From Candidatus Yanofskybacteria bacterium RIFCSPLOWO2_01_FULL_39_28 (GTDB lineage: Bacteria; Patescibacteriota; Minisyncoccia; 2-02-FULL-40-12; GWA2-44-9), in assembly GCA_001794635.1 (NCBI GenBank), contig MGKE01000015.1, positions 1 through 44,336 on the forward strand: a DNA stretch of 44,336 bases, given 5' to 3'. Positions 1-7,662 of the stretch are shown piece after piece. The notes below the pieces were generated by a model, which ran no database searches, was not told where the DNA came from, and was given only the letters and a program-made list of their open reading frames with translations. The translations under genes were made by a program, and so were the position numbers. The stretch's first letter is position 1. Each line of letters begins with the position of its first letter.

Positions 1-438
1 TGCTGGGATCATCTTTTAACAAATGACGTCTTACTGACGCCATTTGTATTTTATCAAGTTTAGTTATTAAAAGGGAGTTTCGTAATTCACAGCTATATAG
101 GGGTACTCTTTGCTCCTAATCATAAGGGAATGCTAGTTGTGAATGGCAACTCCGGAATCAACCCCATTATTCAGCAAATAATCACGGCAAGAAATATTAA
201 AGGCGGTCAAATCATCAGTTTAATTTATGGGGGGCTTAATTACCAGATAGAACATCACCTGTTTCCTTTTATGCCAAGAAATAACTTGAAAAAGGCAAAG
301 CCAATCGTAGAAAAATTTTGCCAAAACCATCAGATTTATTATCACGAAACAAGCATGTGGCAGTCGTTTAGAGAAATAATTACGTGTCTTCAAAGAGAAA
401 GCCAAGTTACTACCACCATGTCGGCAAGCCCCAATTAG
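1..438 (+). pseudogene. Fatty acid desaturase, C-terminal part, apparently broken
   Basis: The frame ending at 438 encodes the last part of a membrane fatty acid desaturase: the stretch FAPNHKGM and the third histidine box QIEHHLFP, in which Gln replaces the first His as in front-end/acyl-lipid desaturases. The residues upstream in the same frame (from base 1) still look like a desaturase membrane segment, but a TAG at 61-63 interrupts them. The segment before FAPNHKGM also seems a few residues short of the family. The first ATG after the stop is at 130. Either the gene is a decayed remnant or a sequencing error hides an intact gene; the 5' part lies outside the window. The family call is firm and the pseudogene call is moderate. 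Confidence 0.6.
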
Positions 439-451
439 GGGTTTTGTTTTT
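428..451 (+). terminator. Intrinsic terminator after the desaturase
   Basis: CCCC-AATTA-GGGG stem followed by TTTTGTTTTT. The desaturase stop codon lies inside the hairpin, and the convergent glycosyltransferase gene ends at 450. Confidence 0.75.
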
Positions 452-1559
452 ATATCAAATCAAGAATTTGTTTTTGGAATTTTTCTACCGAAAATTTTTG
501 GGCCTGTGATTTAATAATTTCGGAATTGTAACTCTGATAATTCTCATTCAGTCGTCGCACCCCATCAGCTAAAGCCTCTGGAATCGGATCATCAAAAAAT
601 TCTCCGGTTTGACCCTCAAGTATTGTTTCAGTCGCTCCGCCTTTTCTCAAAGCCAAGACTGGCTTACCGAATGACATCGCTTCAATCGGAGTAATACCAA
701 AATCTTCCTCCTGAGGCATAATAAAAGCTTTGCAGTTTTGGTAATAATGTGGAAGTTCCTCATCAGGTAAAAATCCTAACATTCTAATTAATTCTAGATT
801 CTGAATTCTAGATTCTAGATTCTTTCTTTCTGGGCCAGCACCGATAATTAACAATGGTAGGTTTAATTTGTTAAATGCTTCAACGGCAATATCAATGTTC
901 TTGTTGGGATAGAGTCGGGAAACGATAAGATAATAATTCATGTATCCTGTATCATGTATCAATTCTGAAGATTTTTTATAGTTTTTTGATATGTGGTTTG
1001 TGATATATGAATTTATGGCAACGGGAGGATATATTACCTTCGCATTCTTTCTATAATATTTCTTTATTCTTTCTCTGACATGTTCCGATATCGCCACAAA
1101 TTCATCAACCCTATCCGATGCCTGCCTGTCCCAGATTCTCAAAAAATGCTGGCTAAGGGAATATACTATTGGGTGGTTAGCGTTATTGACCGAGTGTAAA
1201 TCCCAAACTTGGCGAGTCGGACTATAACAATAGCAGATATGTCTTGTTTTTGGTTTCAAAACAAGACCTTTTGAAAAAATTGCCGAAGAAGAAATGACAA
1301 CATCAAAATCAGACAGGTCAAAAGATTCTATCGCTGTTGGCATAAGGAAGAATAGGTATTTAAAGTTTCTAATTATACCCAGTATTTTTTGGAGAAAACT
1401 TGGCCTGATTTCAGCATCAGGAAAATATTGGGAAGTAAACTTTTTGTTTTCAAAAAGAGTATAAACTGGCGCCTCGGGAAACATTTTGTGCAATTCCAAA
1501 AGCACACGCTCGGCTCCGCTCAAACTAACCAGCCAATCATGAACTAATGCAATCTTCAT
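450..1559 (-). CDS. GT4-type glycosyltransferase
   Basis: 369 aa, close to the usual length for GT-B fold family 4 glycosyltransferases, which transfer a sugar from a nucleotide donor to a lipid or glycan acceptor on the inner face of the membrane. The N-terminus (MKIALVHDWL, then GAERVL) is typical. The C-terminal donor domain has the E-x7-E signature in EDFGITPIEAM and the loop GKPVLA followed by GGATE. The ATG start is at 1559. Around residues 249-263 the sequence (near LESRIQNLEL) is encoded by a tandem ATTCTAGATTC-like DNA repeat, which looks like an in-frame repeat insertion. It is likely to act in cell-surface glycan synthesis. The exact substrate cannot be told. Confidence 0.85.
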   Translation of the reverse strand: MKIALVHDWLVSLSGAERVLLELHKMFPEAPVYTLFENKKFTSQYFPDAEIRPSFLQKILGIIRNFKYLFFLMPTAIESFDLSDFDVVISSSAIFSKGLVLKPKTRHICYCYSPTRQVWDLHSVNNANHPIVYSLSQHFLRIWDRQASDRVDEFVAISEHVRERIKKYYRKNAKVIYPPVAINSYITNHISKNYKKSSELIHDTGYMNYYLIVSRLYPNKNIDIAVEAFNKLNLPLLIIGAGPERKNLESRIQNLELIRMLGFLPDEELPHYYQNCKAFIMPQEEDFGITPIEAMSFGKPVLALRKGGATETILEGQTGEFFDDPIPEALADGVRRLNENYQSYNSEIIKSQAQKFSVEKFQKQILDLI

Positions 1560-1788
1560 TTTATTTAGACTTTCGCCTTATCTTTTTTTCATCCGGTTCA
1601 CCGCATCAACAAATAATCGCTTCGCCTTAGCCCATTCGGGGCACGGCGTAAATTCTTGCTAGAATTTCGCCTTTTACTCCCGCCGTCGCGGTCCGTAAAT
1701 CCCCTCATAGGCCAAGGCTTCGCTCCATATTAATTTAACAGTATTCGTTGTATTGATTCAAAAGGAGCAAGGCTACGTCTAAATAAAA
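1559..1788 (+). ncRNA. Candidate structured RNA, copy 1 of a two-member family
   Basis: This 316-bp gene-free stretch (1560-1875) holds a 230-nt foldback. A perfect 12-bp closing stem pairs 1559-1570 with 1777-1788. GCCTT (1575-1579) then pairs with AAGGC (1769-1773), followed by U-G rich pairing. An open bubble follows, then a second stem (1624-1632 with 1710-1718) and an apical palindromic module (1639-1707). The ends match a second element at 12316-12091 on the minus strand: 5' CTNTCGCC...TTCATC and 3' TATTCGTTGTATTGATTCA...GGCTACG. Closing-stem bases differ between copies yet stay paired, and the wobbles are valid only in this orientation. Whether it is transcribed, and its function, are unknown. 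Confidence 0.5.
1639..1707 (+). repeat. 69-bp palindromic module, left copy
   Basis: This occurs again in inverted orientation at 2405-2473 with only a few differences. Inside is a stable hairpin with arms GGCG/CGCC and AAATTCT/AGAATTT around TGCT, with one bulged T. The two copies flank the 150-aa gene at 1876-2328, so module-gene-module resembles a small composite or foldback element. No transposase is present. Confidence 0.8.
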
Positions 1789-1815
1789 TATCACTTTAAT
1801 TTAAATTCTAAACTC

Positions 1816-1843
1816 TTGACTTTTAATACAAATGTAATATTAT
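1816..1843 (+). promoter_or_regulatory. Promoter of the 150-aa gene
   Basis: TTGACT (1816-1821), 16 bp, TATTAT (1838-1843), about 26 nt upstream of the AGAGGTGG ribosome-binding site at 1867-1874. Confidence 0.7.
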
Positions 1844-1875
1844 ACATAGACTGAAACTTAATAAAAAGAGGTGGT

Positions 1876-2328
1876 ATGAATTTAAGACAAAGAGCGCATG
1901 ATCTTTACTATGCTTATTTTAATGAAGCGATTAAAGAAGCACGTGGGATGAAATCTTCTTACACACAGTTTGAACTATCTGCCGCAATGGCTGTTGGAAA
2001 AGCACTTGGAATTCCGATAACTGAACTTGAATTTAGAAATTCAGAAGATTTCTTTGAAGAAGTAAAGAACCAATTAAACAATGACTTTGAAAGAAGCTTA
2101 GTCGTTAAGACAAAGAATGATGATACCTTGTTTCTTTATGGATTAACAAAAGAATATCTTGACTACAAGGAAGGTCTGTGGGAGATCGGTTCCTGTCCGT
2201 GTTGTGAAGTAGTGACTGTTTGTGGAGAACCAATAAAAAGCTTGTTCCAGTTTGGTCAACCAGGAAAAAGTCCTTGGTGGCATAAGAATGACTGTTCAGT
2301 TATTACTCCTTCCATACCCTGCCACTGA
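1876..2328 (+). CDS. Orphan 150-aa protein with C-terminal Cys/His cluster
   Basis: I do not recognise the family. It is a soluble-looking protein with a helical N-terminal half and a C-terminal part holding CPCC (about residues 107-110), a further Cys, then WWHKNDC and a final CH, which could bind zinc. It has its own promoter, a good AGAGGTGG site and its own terminator. It is bracketed by inverted copies of the 69-bp module at 1639-1707 and 2405-2473, so it may have arrived as cargo. It is a real gene by its signals; the function is unknown. Confidence 0.75.
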   Translation: MNLRQRAHDLYYAYFNEAIKEARGMKSSYTQFELSAAMAVGKALGIPITELEFRNSEDFFEEVKNQLNNDFERSLVVKTKNDDTLFLYGLTKEYLDYKEGLWEIGSCPCCEVVTVCGEPIKSLFQFGQPGKSPWWHKNDCSVITPSIPCH

Positions 2329-2334
2329 TTCCCT

Positions 2335-2357
2335 GCACCGATTCTCGGTGCTTTTTT
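2335..2357 (+). terminator. Intrinsic terminator of the 150-aa gene
   Basis: GCACCGA-TTC-TCGGTGC stem followed by six Ts, just 6 nt after the stop codon. Confidence 0.9.
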
Positions 2358-2379
2358 ATTTCCAACAACATCAAAACCA

Positions 2380-2501
2380 AGCAAAGAGATAACAGAAACA
2401 ATTTTGAGGGATTTACGGAGCGCGACTGGCACGAGTAAAAGGCGAAATTCTAGCAAGAATTTACGCCGTGCCCAAAAAATTGTTTCTGTTATCTCTTTGC
2501 T
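2380..2501. repeat. Large foldback made of mreB 3' end duplicated in inverse around the 69-bp module
   Basis: A perfect 26-bp inverted repeat (2380-2405 and 2476-2501) encloses the right module copy. The right arm is the last codons and stop of mreB plus the next bases; the left arm is its exact inverted duplicate. In mreB mRNA this would form a 122-nt hairpin right at the stop codon, which could act as a terminator or stabiliser. Confidence 0.85.
2405..2473 (-). repeat. 69-bp palindromic module, right copy
   Basis: Reverse complement of 1639-1707 with a handful of substitutions. It sits exactly inside the 26-bp inverted repeat beside mreB. The internal AAATTCT/AGAATTT hairpin is intact. Confidence 0.8.
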
Positions 2502-3490
2502 ACCACATTCTTTTTATAAACCTCCAAATTCTCCAATACTATCCCCGTCCCGCGAGCCACGCAAAAGAGGGGGTCATCGGCTACATGAGCCGGAACACCG
2601 GTAACACGATTAATTAGGATAGCTATGTGTTTAAGCATGGCGCCTCCGCCAGATATAGTAATTCCCCGATCCATTATGTCAGCGCAAAGTTCCGGAGGCG
2701 TTACCTCTAATACATTTTTAATTATCTGAACTATTTCCCGAAGCTGTTCGGAGATTGCTTCGGTTATCTCATTGGAACCAATTTCAATACTCTTGGGATA
2801 ACCAGTGGCCAGATCCCGACCTTTGATACTTATCTTTTCTTCTTCTGGTTGATGAATAGCGCTGCCAATTGAAATTTTAATTTGTTCAGCCGTTCTCTCT
2901 CCGATAGCGAGACCATGTTTTTTCTTAATATACTCAACGATTGCCTGATCCAATTTGTTTCCGCCAATACGAACGGAGTTCCAACTAACGATTCCGCCAA
3001 GAGAAATTACTGCCAACTCCGTCGTTCCGCCGCCAATGTTTAATATCATATTTCCGGCTGGACTATTGATTGGTATTTTAGCTCCAATGGCAGCAAGAAC
3101 CGGTTCCTTAACTAAATAGACGGCTTTAGCCCCAGCATTTAGCGTCGCTTCAATAACAGCCCTCTTTTCAGTTGAAGTAACTCCAGCCGGAACTGAGATA
3201 AGAACTTCTGGTTTAACAAAACTCATGAGGCCTATGGCTTTTTTAATAAAATATTTGAGCATTGCGCCAGTTACCCGATAATCTGCTATTGCCCCGTCTA
3301 CCAAGGGACGATGGACAACAATACTGTCTGGATTTCTACCAATCATTTCTTTAGCCAAATTTCCAACCGAGAGAAGCTTGTTGTCCAAAACCGAAATCGC
3401 CACCACTGATGGCTCATTGATAACTATTCCCTTGCGGGGAATAAAAACAACTGTGTTTGTAGTACCTAGGTCTATACCGATCTTGGGCAT
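2489..3490 (-). CDS. mreB: Rod shape-determining protein MreB
   Basis: 333 aa, normal length for the bacterial actin MreB, which forms membrane-associated filaments that direct lateral wall synthesis. Actin-fold ATP motifs are visible: GIDLGTTNT at the N-terminus (phosphate 1), ILNIGGGTTEL (phosphate 2) and ISGGGAML near the C-terminus (adenosine). A TATAAT box at 3500-3505 ends only nine bases before the ATG, and there is no Shine-Dalgarno site, so the message is probably leaderless. No mreC/D follows in the window. The 3' end lies in the foldback at 2380-2501. The PEGA-domain gene starts divergently 37 bp away. Confidence 0.95.
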   Translation of the reverse strand: MPKIGIDLGTTNTVVFIPRKGIVINEPSVVAISVLDNKLLSVGNLAKEMIGRNPDSIVVHRPLVDGAIADYRVTGAMLKYFIKKAIGLMSFVKPEVLISVPAGVTSTEKRAVIEATLNAGAKAVYLVKEPVLAAIGAKIPINSPAGNMILNIGGGTTELAVISLGGIVSWNSVRIGGNKLDQAIVEYIKKKHGLAIGERTAEQIKISIGSAIHQPEEEKISIKGRDLATGYPKSIEIGSNEITEAISEQLREIVQIIKNVLEVTPPELCADIMDRGITISGGGAMLKHIAILINRVTGVPAHVADDPLFCVARGTGIVLENLEVYKKNVVAKR

Positions 3491-3527
3491 ATTCTAAAAA
3501 TTATAAATATATGATAAAATACCTTAA

Positions 3528-4280
3528 ATGACTAAAAGAGTAAAGCGAGTGTTTTTCTATTCTGCGGTGATAGTTTTTTTATTATTGAGTTATATTGTTA
3601 TTCTCTACGCTCAAGGTTACAAATACAGTTTTTCAGAGGGTAAATTCAAAAGAACCGGAGCAATTGCCTTAAAAGTAAACACTGGGTCTAAAGTTTATTT
3701 AGATGACGAATTTCAGGGAGATACTTCATTTTTCAGTAACTCATATAGTATTGACCGCTTGTTGCCCGGAACATATAAACTAAGCATTCAAAAAGATAAT
3801 TATTCTTCTTGGCAAAAAACAACTGCAGTTGAAGAAGGTTTTGTGGCTGATTTCCCAAACATTCTGCTTTTGCCGGAAGAAGGCGAGGAAGAACAGAAAC
3901 TTTTTCAAGAAGTCGGTTTACTCTTCAAAGAAGTTGAATTATCTAATAGGGCCAGTTTAAGTGCGGAGATTTTATCAGAACTCCCAACCAATATTAAAAG
4001 TTTCCGTTTATCTGAAAATAAAAACAAACTTGTCTGGTGGACTAATAATGAAGTCTGGATATTGTGGTTAAGCGATCAGAATTATCAGCCATTTTATAAA
4101 AAGGGCGATAAGGAACTAATTACCCGCTTTGCTCAGCCGATACAAAATGTGATCTGGTTCAGAGGCGAAGATCAACTTATTCTTGAACTTGAATCTCATG
4201 ATTCCAAAAACCGACCTTACTCTGTTTATAAGATGATGGAGATAGATAAACGAGGCGGACTAAATATTGTGGAGTTATAA
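3528..4280 (+). CDS. Membrane-anchored PEGA-domain protein
   Basis: 250 aa. Positively charged start, one membrane segment at about residues 8-29, then an outside region with a PEGA-like beta domain (GSKVYLDDEFQGDT ... LPGTYKLSI, about residues 50-95). The C-terminal part has short WW and W-rich blocks (KLVWWTNNEVWILWL), perhaps a propeller-like repeat. PEGA domains are common in cell-surface proteins and may bind cell-wall components. A TAAAAT box ends 7 bp before the ATG, suggesting a leaderless message. It is divergent from mreB, so a role at the envelope is plausible but not shown. Confidence 0.75.
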   Translation: MTKRVKRVFFYSAVIVFLLLSYIVILYAQGYKYSFSEGKFKRTGAIALKVNTGSKVYLDDEFQGDTSFFSNSYSIDRLLPGTYKLSIQKDNYSSWQKTTAVEEGFVADFPNILLLPEEGEEEQKLFQEVGLLFKEVELSNRASLSAEILSELPTNIKSFRLSENKNKLVWWTNNEVWILWLSDQNYQPFYKKGDKELITRFAQPIQNVIWFRGEDQLILELESHDSKNRPYSVYKMMEIDKRGGLNIVEL

Positions 4281-4284
4281 TTTT

Positions 4285-4830
4285 TTATCGTTTGCTCCAT
4301 GCTGGGGCCTTCCTTGCTTTCTTGAGACCATATTTGCGTCGTTCTTTGACGCGAGGATCGCGAGTTAAGAAACCGGATTTCTTTAATTTTTTGCGGAAAT
4401 TCAAATCAAACAAAACAAGAGCGCGAGAAAGTCCGTGTTTAACCGCGTCAGCTTGGCCGGAGATTCCACCACCTCGTACCCGAACCGTAGCTTTGAACCG
4501 ATTAGTTGACTTTAATTTTCTTAGAGATGATTCAACAATTGCCTGAAGAGTTTTATCGGTGAAATAGTTGCGATAGTCTTTATCGTTAACAGTGATAAGA
4601 GCATAATCGCCCTCAATTATGTCAGTTGATTTTTTGGTATAAAGACGCGTTATAGCTACTGACTCTTTACGTCGGCCCACAGCTTGAAAGTATTTTTCTT
4701 TTTTTCCATTTACCTCTTTTGCCTCTTCAACTGATCCTTCAACAATCGTCTCAACAGTAGAAATCTCCGGACTCCCTTTCAGGGGTTTTTCTTTCAGTTT
4801 TTTAGTTGTTTCTTTTTTGGTTTTTACCAT
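4285..4830 (-). CDS. rpsI: 30S ribosomal protein S9
   Basis: 181 aa. The conserved S9 body starts near residue 47 (YFQAVGRRKESVA) and ends in the basic tail KKARKAPAWSKR that reaches the ribosomal P site. The first ~45 residues are a lysine/glutamate-rich extension not found in most S9 proteins. It is the last gene of the minus-strand ribosomal operon, 2 bp after rplM; L13-S9 pairing is standard. Confidence 0.95.
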   Translation of the reverse strand: MVKTKKETTKKLKEKPLKGSPEISTVETIVEGSVEEAKEVNGKKEKYFQAVGRRKESVAITRLYTKKSTDIIEGDYALITVNDKDYRNYFTDKTLQAIVESSLRKLKSTNRFKATVRVRGGGISGQADAVKHGLSRALVLFDLNFRKKLKKSGFLTRDPRVKERRKYGLKKARKAPAWSKR

Positions 4831-4832
4831 AA

Positions 4833-5174
4833 CTAGTTAAACTTCAAGTTTTTAATTATTTTGTCCCTAGTCCTGTTTACCGGCAGCATATTATAAACCA
4901 TTCCGCGCAATACTTGTTCTGGTTTTGATTCCCAAAGTTCCGATAATTTTCTAGCTTTAATTCCACCGTGATATCCGGAATAGTGGTAATATTTCTTCTG
5001 ATTGAACTTGTTTCCCGTAAATCTAGCGCCTTTTAAATTTTTAACTATAACTTCATTTTCTGGAAGTTTATTGGGTTCATAAGATGGTAAATTCTTACCA
5101 CGAAGAACTATGGCAACCTTACTTGCTAATCTGCCCAATGTTTGGTTTGTAGCGTCAATTTCTGTTTTTTGCAT
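4833..5174 (-). CDS. rplM: 50S ribosomal protein L13
   Basis: 113 aa from ATG at 5174. The mature start MQKTEIDATNQTLGRLA matches the family; the frame extends further upstream but that part overlaps rplQ and is not L13-like. It contains the NxKGARFTGNK and YYHYSGYHGG segments typical of L13 and ends NLKFN, slightly shorter than E. coli L13 (142 aa). It starts 10 bp after rplQ ends and runs straight into rpsI. Confidence 0.95.
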   Translation of the reverse strand: MQKTEIDATNQTLGRLASKVAIVLRGKNLPSYEPNKLPENEVIVKNLKGARFTGNKFNQKKYYHYSGYHGGIKARKLSELWESKPEQVLRGMVYNMLPVNRTRDKIIKNLKFN

Positions 5175-5184
5175 AAAAATTAAA

Positions 5185-5532
5185 TTAACTCGTAAATTCC
5201 ACGATTGACATTTCTGACCCATCACTTATCCTTCTTCCTAACCTTAAAACTCGGGTATAACCACCTTTTCTGTCTTTAAACTTAGGACCAATTTCAGCCA
5301 TCAGTTTTTTGGTTGCCTTATCTCCCAGATAATGCCTTATTAAACGTCCTGATGCAAGGTCGCCCTTTTTAGCTTTAGTGACCAATTTATCGGTAAAACT
5401 AGAAACGGCTTTGGCTTTAGTTGAAGTGGTTTTTATTTTGCCATGCTCAATTAAAGCAGTCGCCAATGCTTTATATAACGCTTTTCGTTGCTTACGCACC
5501 CTGCCAAATTTTCTAATATTACCTCTCTGCAT
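5185..5532 (-). CDS. rplQ: 50S ribosomal protein L17
   Basis: 115 aa, normal length. It begins MQRGNIRKFGRVRKQRKALYKALATALIEHGKI, the usual L17 start with a slightly altered first segment (family MRHRxxGRKLGR), and ends GGYTRVLRLGRRISDGSEMSIVEF as in the family. It lies 8 bp downstream of rpoA, the canonical order. Confidence 0.95.
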   Translation of the reverse strand: MQRGNIRKFGRVRKQRKALYKALATALIEHGKIKTTSTKAKAVSSFTDKLVTKAKKGDLASGRLIRHYLGDKATKKLMAEIGPKFKDRKGGYTRVLRLGRRISDGSEMSIVEFTS

Positions 5533-5540
5533 GTTTTAAA

Positions 5541-6317
5541 TTATTTTTTAGTTTTTTTACTCTTGGCCTCCTTAGGTTCTTTAACTTCTTTTTTACCGCT
5601 TTTGGCTGGTTTCTTTGTTTCTTTGACTTCAGGTACGGCAACTTCGGAAACAATTTTGAAATGGTCAATCAAAATATTTGTTGCATCTTTCAAGGCCTGT
5701 TCCGGTTGGATTGATCCGTCTGTTTCCATCTCCATAGTAACCTTGTTGTAGTCAATTCTTTCTCCAACACGAGTATCTTCAACAGAAAAGTTAACTGATT
5801 TAACCGGAGAGAAAATTGCGTCAATAGCTATTACCCCGATTGGCAATTTTTCTTTTCTTCTTTGCTCAACCGAAACATAGCCAATACCTTTATCAATTTC
5901 TATTTCCATTGAAAAAGAAGATTTTTTTTCAGTTAGAGTGGCGATGTGTTGATTCGTATTAATTAGTTCTACATCGGAAGTTAATTTAATGTCTTCCCCG
6001 GCGACTTTTCTCTCTCCTGATGCTTCAAGAATAAGTTTAACCGGTCCCTCTCCATGAAGTTTAAATCTTAGTTTTTTAACATTTAGTATTATTTCAATAA
6101 CATCCTCTAATACACCCGGAATAGTTGAAAATTCATGTTCAACTCCTTTTATTTTTATTGAAACAACGGCTGTTCCAGAAAGAGATGAAAGCAGCACTCT
6201 CCTTAGCGGGTTAGCTATGGTTGCGCCATAACCAGGCATAAGCGGAGAAATTTCAAAAGTTGCTCGGTTACCATCTTTTGAAACGACCTTTATTTGTTCT
6301 GGTAGTTGTAAGCTCAC
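5541..6317 (-). CDS. rpoA: RNA polymerase alpha subunit lacking the C-terminal domain
   Basis: 258 aa against about 310-330 in most bacteria. The N-terminal assembly domain is complete: NPLRRVLLSSLSGTAV for dimerisation, then GYVSVEQRR and the RVGERIDYNKVTMEMETDG segment. After about residue 235 there is no alpha-CTD (no helix-hairpin-helix region for UP-element or activator contact). Instead there is a 25-30 residue lysine-rich tail (KKPAKSGKKEVKEPKEAKSK). Dimerisation and assembly of the polymerase should work, but activation through alpha-CTD should be absent. Between rpsD and rplQ, the normal position. Confidence 0.95.
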   Translation of the reverse strand: MSLQLPEQIKVVSKDGNRATFEISPLMPGYGATIANPLRRVLLSSLSGTAVVSIKIKGVEHEFSTIPGVLEDVIEIILNVKKLRFKLHGEGPVKLILEASGERKVAGEDIKLTSDVELINTNQHIATLTEKKSSFSMEIEIDKGIGYVSVEQRRKEKLPIGVIAIDAIFSPVKSVNFSVEDTRVGERIDYNKVTMEMETDGSIQPEQALKDATNILIDHFKIVSEVAVPEVKETKKPAKSGKKEVKEPKEAKSKKTKK

Positions 6318-6424
6318 GTTGTTCGCTTCCTACAAATTACTAATTTTACCAATATACTAATCTACAAATTAATAATTTATTCGTAGATTTGTACATTCGT
6401 ACCCATTTGTAATTAGTAGTAAAT

Positions 6425-7060
6425 TTATCTACTATAAAACTCAATTATTGATTGCAAATCATCTCCCCTGATTCCGCTTTCTTCCAAAACCGGATTACCT
6501 TTTACGGTTGCGGTTATTTTATTCTTATCAACTTCTATCCAATTGGGAGCTTCGTAACCTTTGAACCATTGCGGCATTAAACTGGAAAAATATGGACTCT
6601 TCATACTGCCCTCACGCACACCTATAACATCACCAGAAGAAACCTCATAAGAAGGAATATCTACCTTTTTTCCGTTAACAGTAATGTGGCCGTGAGATAC
6701 AATTTGGCGAGCTTGGTCGCGGGACTGGGCAAAACCGCTTCTGAAAACTATGTTATCCAGCCGGTGCTCAAGTTTATTCAAAATAGTATTATAGGGTTCT
6801 TTTTTTGAATCAAGGGCGCTCTTAATGTAATTTTTGAACTGTTTCTCAAGAAGACGATAAATATTTTTAACTTTTTGTTTAGATTTAAGCTGGAGCCCAA
6901 ATTCAGACGGTTTTCTTCCTCTTGAACGGCCATGAATGCCGGGAGGATAGGGCTTTTTGGTCATAGCTGATTTTTGAGAATGCGAACGCTCACCTTTCAA
7001 AAAAAGCTTTTCGCCTAATCTCCTCTCTATTTTTTCCCTTGGACCAGTATATCTAGCCAT
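6425..7060 (-). CDS. rpsD: 30S ribosomal protein S4
   Basis: 211 aa, standard length. It starts MARYTGPREKIERRLGEKLF, has the conserved PPGIHGR segment and the S4 RNA-binding fold (LEHRLDNIVFRSGFAQSRDQARQIVSHGHITVNGKKV). S4 nucleates assembly of the 30S subunit. It is separated from rpoA by 107 bp of AT-rich repeats and from rpsK by an 80-bp tandem repeat. Confidence 0.96.
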   Translation of the reverse strand: MARYTGPREKIERRLGEKLFLKGERSHSQKSAMTKKPYPPGIHGRSRGRKPSEFGLQLKSKQKVKNIYRLLEKQFKNYIKSALDSKKEPYNTILNKLEHRLDNIVFRSGFAQSRDQARQIVSHGHITVNGKKVDIPSYEVSSGDVIGVREGSMKSPYFSSLMPQWFKGYEAPNWIEVDKNKITATVKGNPVLEESGIRGDDLQSIIEFYSR

Positions 7061-7140
7061 TTTTAGTGATTAGTAATTAGTGATTAGTGATTAGTGATTA
7101 GTTTTTCTAACCACTAGCAACTAGTCACTAGTAACTTCTT
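7061..7140. repeat. Short-word tandem repeat between rpsK and rpsD
   Basis: Imperfect tandem copies of GTGATTA and related words, followed by ACTAGTCACTAGTA. Similar word repeats fill 6330-6424, 7588-7662 and 13161-13192, and some invade coding sequence. Confidence 0.8.
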
Positions 7141-7587
7141 CTATACTCTACGTGGTTTCTTTGCCCTAACTCCATTATGAGCTATCGGTGTCGCATCCAT
7201 GATTGATAAAACATTTAATCCTGTACCAGAAAGACCTCTCATTGCCGCTTCTCTTCCGGGACCAATTCCTTTTACCACTATCTTGATGCTGTTTAGGCCG
7301 TACTTCTTAGCTTTTTCAACACAATCTTTAGCCACCAAATTGGCAGCATAAGGAGTTGATTTCTTTGTTCCTTTAAAACCGAGTAAACCGGAGGTGGACC
7401 AAGACAAAACTTCGCCTTTCAAATCAGTTATGGTGATAAGGGTGTTATTATATGAAATTGAAACATAAGCAACCCCATTGATTACTTGTTTCTTAGATGG
7501 TTTTTTTGAAACTGAACCAGCCGCTTGTTGTTCGGTATTAGCTGTATCGCCTTGAGTTGTGATAATTCTTTTCTTTCCCAAAGTCAT
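7141..7587 (-). CDS. rpsK: 30S ribosomal protein S11
   Basis: 148 aa from the ATG at 7587 (MTLGKKRII); the frame runs 7 codons further up, but that part is made of intergenic repeat. The S11 body is clear: VAYVSISYNNTLITITDLKGEV, KKSTPYAANLVA, GIGPGREAAMRGL and the C-terminal DATPIAHNGVRAKKPRRV. The ~30-residue N-terminal extension is Lys/Gln/Ser rich. S11 forms part of the mRNA exit channel. Confidence 0.95.
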   Translation of the reverse strand: MTLGKKRIITTQGDTANTEQQAAGSVSKKPSKKQVINGVAYVSISYNNTLITITDLKGEVLSWSTSGLLGFKGTKKSTPYAANLVAKDCVEKAKKYGLNSIKIVVKGIGPGREAAMRGLSGTGLNVLSIMDATPIAHNGVRAKKPRRV

Positions 7588-7662
7588 ATAACACGCAACA
7601 TGCAACATGTAACAAAATATCTTTGACTGATATATGCTACATGATATATGCTACATGAATTT

